From: Treponema sp.
Lineage (GTDB): Bacteria; Spirochaetota; Spirochaetia; Treponematales; Breznakiellaceae
Length of the DNA stretch: 5,688 nt
Assembly: GCA_031271075.1 (NCBI GenBank)
Contig: JAISWN010000091.1
Span: 1 to 5,688 of the forward strand
Direction of reading: 5' to 3'
Both the position numbers and the translations under genes were made by a program. Below are positions 4,738 to 5,688 of the stretch, one piece after another. The number at the start of each line of letters is the position of its first letter. Position 1 is the stretch's first letter. The notes beneath the pieces are model-generated. The model did not search any database, was not told the origin of the DNA, and worked only from the letters and a program-made list of their open reading frames with translations.

Positions 4738-5688
4738 ATGCTTTTATCAGAGTTGGGCGCTCCCATACAGGAATTGCGGGGCAAAATCGACGAAACCTGG
4801 AGGCGTCTTTGAAGACGCCGGGTTTGACAAACGAATAGCCGGGATTGAGGCCAGAGCCGGGGCCGAAAATTTCTGGAGCGATACGGCGGCGGCGGAGAAG
4901 GCCATGGCTGAACTCAAGGCCCTCAAAAACCGCTATGAGCCCTGGAACGAGCTCCGGGCCGAAATCGAGGACCTTGACACCCTCTACGAACTGGCCCGGG
5001 AGGCCGGGGACGAGTCGGAAACCGCGGGCATCGAAGCGGCCCTGGGCGGCCTTTCCGCCAGATACGAAAAGCAGAATGTGCTGGAGTTGATGAGCGGCGA
5101 GGTGGACCGGAACGGCTGTTTCCTCACGGTCCACGCGGGGGCCGGCGGCACCGAAGCCTGTGACTGGTCCCAGATGCTGTACCGGATGTACCTGCGCTGG
5201 GCGGAACGGAGGGGCTTTTCCGTGGAAGAGGTGGACAGGCTGGAGGCCGAAGGGGGCATCAAATCGGCCACCTGCAAGATCGAGGGGGCCTGCGCCTACG
5301 GGTACCTCAAGGGGGAAACGGGGGTGCACCGGCTGGTGCGGATCTCCCCCTTCGACGCCAACGCCCGGCGGCATACTTCCTTCGCCTCCTGTTATGTGTT
5401 TCCCGTCATCGACGATTCCATCGAGGTGGAGATCCGCCCCGAGGACCTCCGGGTAGACACCTACCGTTCCGGGGGCGCCGGGGGCCAGCATGTGAACAAG
5501 ACCGACAGCGCGGTCCGTTTTACCCACCTGCCCACGGGGATTGTGGCGGCCTGCCAGAACGAGCGGAGCCAGATCAAGAACCGGGCCATTGCCATGAGCA
5601 TGCTCAAGGCCCGGCTCTACGAATACTACCGGCAGGAAAAGGAAAAGGAAAACGAGCGGTTTGCCCAGGAGAAGAAGGACATTTCCTG
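4738..5688 (+). CDS. prfB: Peptide chain release factor 2, with programmed +1 frameshift (3' end cut by window)
   Basis: RF2 recognises UGA and UAA stop codons and triggers peptide release. Codons 1-24 run in frame from ATG 4738 to CTT 4807-4809, followed by TGA. After a +1 shift the frame resumes at GAA 4811 and stays open to the window end, giving about 316 of the usual 365-370 residues. Counting the fused protein, the SPF stop-recognition tripeptide is at 203-205 (5345-5353) and the catalytic GGQ at 248-250 (5480-5488), within two residues of the Escherichia coli positions. The N-terminal helical domain and the block RRHTSFAS after SPF are typical. An ORF finder that ignores the shift misses the gene and reports an antisense frame instead. 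It probably shares a transcript with the upstream Cas2-like gene. Confidence 0.96.
4799..4819 (+). promoter_or_regulatory. prfB autoregulatory frameshift site with overlapping hairpin
   Basis: An internal Shine-Dalgarno GGAGG (4799-4803), a 3-nt spacer, slippery CTT (4807-4809) and TGA (4810-4812) reproduce the Escherichia coli arrangement. When RF2 is scarce the ribosome slips +1 and makes full RF2; when it is plentiful, translation stops after 24 residues. Two points differ. The base after TGA is A, where C is usual. GGCGTCT (4802-4808) is perfectly complementary to AGACGCC (4813-4819), leaving TTGA as a four-base loop that contains the stop. Confidence 0.92.

Noticed and set aside
4163..4784. 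Minus-strand frames over the Cas2-like gene
   Set aside because: They are low-complexity Arg/Ser/Pro translations opposite a plus-strand gene with strong third-position G/C bias.
4688..5527. Long minus-strand open frame (279 codons) across the right end
   Set aside because: It is the antisense shadow of prfB; the plus strand carries SPF, GGQ and the frameshift site of release factor 2.

Overview
The window most likely comes from a spirochaete related to Treponema. This is inferred from a riboflavin-uptake gene pair of the treponemal Rfu type (BMP-family binding protein plus fused double ATPase) under an FMN riboswitch, and not from any marker gene. Coding DNA is GC-rich with strong G/C preference at third positions. 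The central intergenic DNA is more AT-rich and full of hairpins.

Left part (1-3314, minus strand): promoter, FMN (RFN) riboswitch, intrinsic terminator, rfuA-like substrate-binding protein, then 14 nt later the rfuB-like ATPase. When FMN is plentiful the riboswitch should terminate transcription before rfuA; when it is scarce the uptake genes are made. The permease genes expected next (rfuC, rfuD) do not begin in the 231 bases after rfuB. That tail holds a possible terminator and an opposing sigma70-like promoter.

Middle (about 3315-4310) has no convincing gene. It carries a run of 16 C, a roughly 246-bp candidate miniature element with imperfect terminal inverted repeats and nested hairpins, a cluster of three consecutive hairpins, a near-consensus minus-strand promoter firing into that cluster, and a pair of mutually exclusive hairpins.

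Right part (4272-5688, plus strand): a consensus-like promoter, a small protein with Cas2-like fold features that appears leaderless, then prfB (peptide chain release factor 2), cut by the window edge. prfB shows the classic programmed +1 frameshift: an in-frame TGA at codon 25 preceded by CTT and an internal Shine-Dalgarno. Unusually, the shift site lies inside a perfect 7-bp hairpin with the stop in its loop.

The most interesting leads are the Cas2-like orphan next to prfB, the promoter plus triple-hairpin block as a candidate non-coding RNA or mobile repeat, and the prfB hairpin. All functional statements rest on motif reading; no database search was possible.
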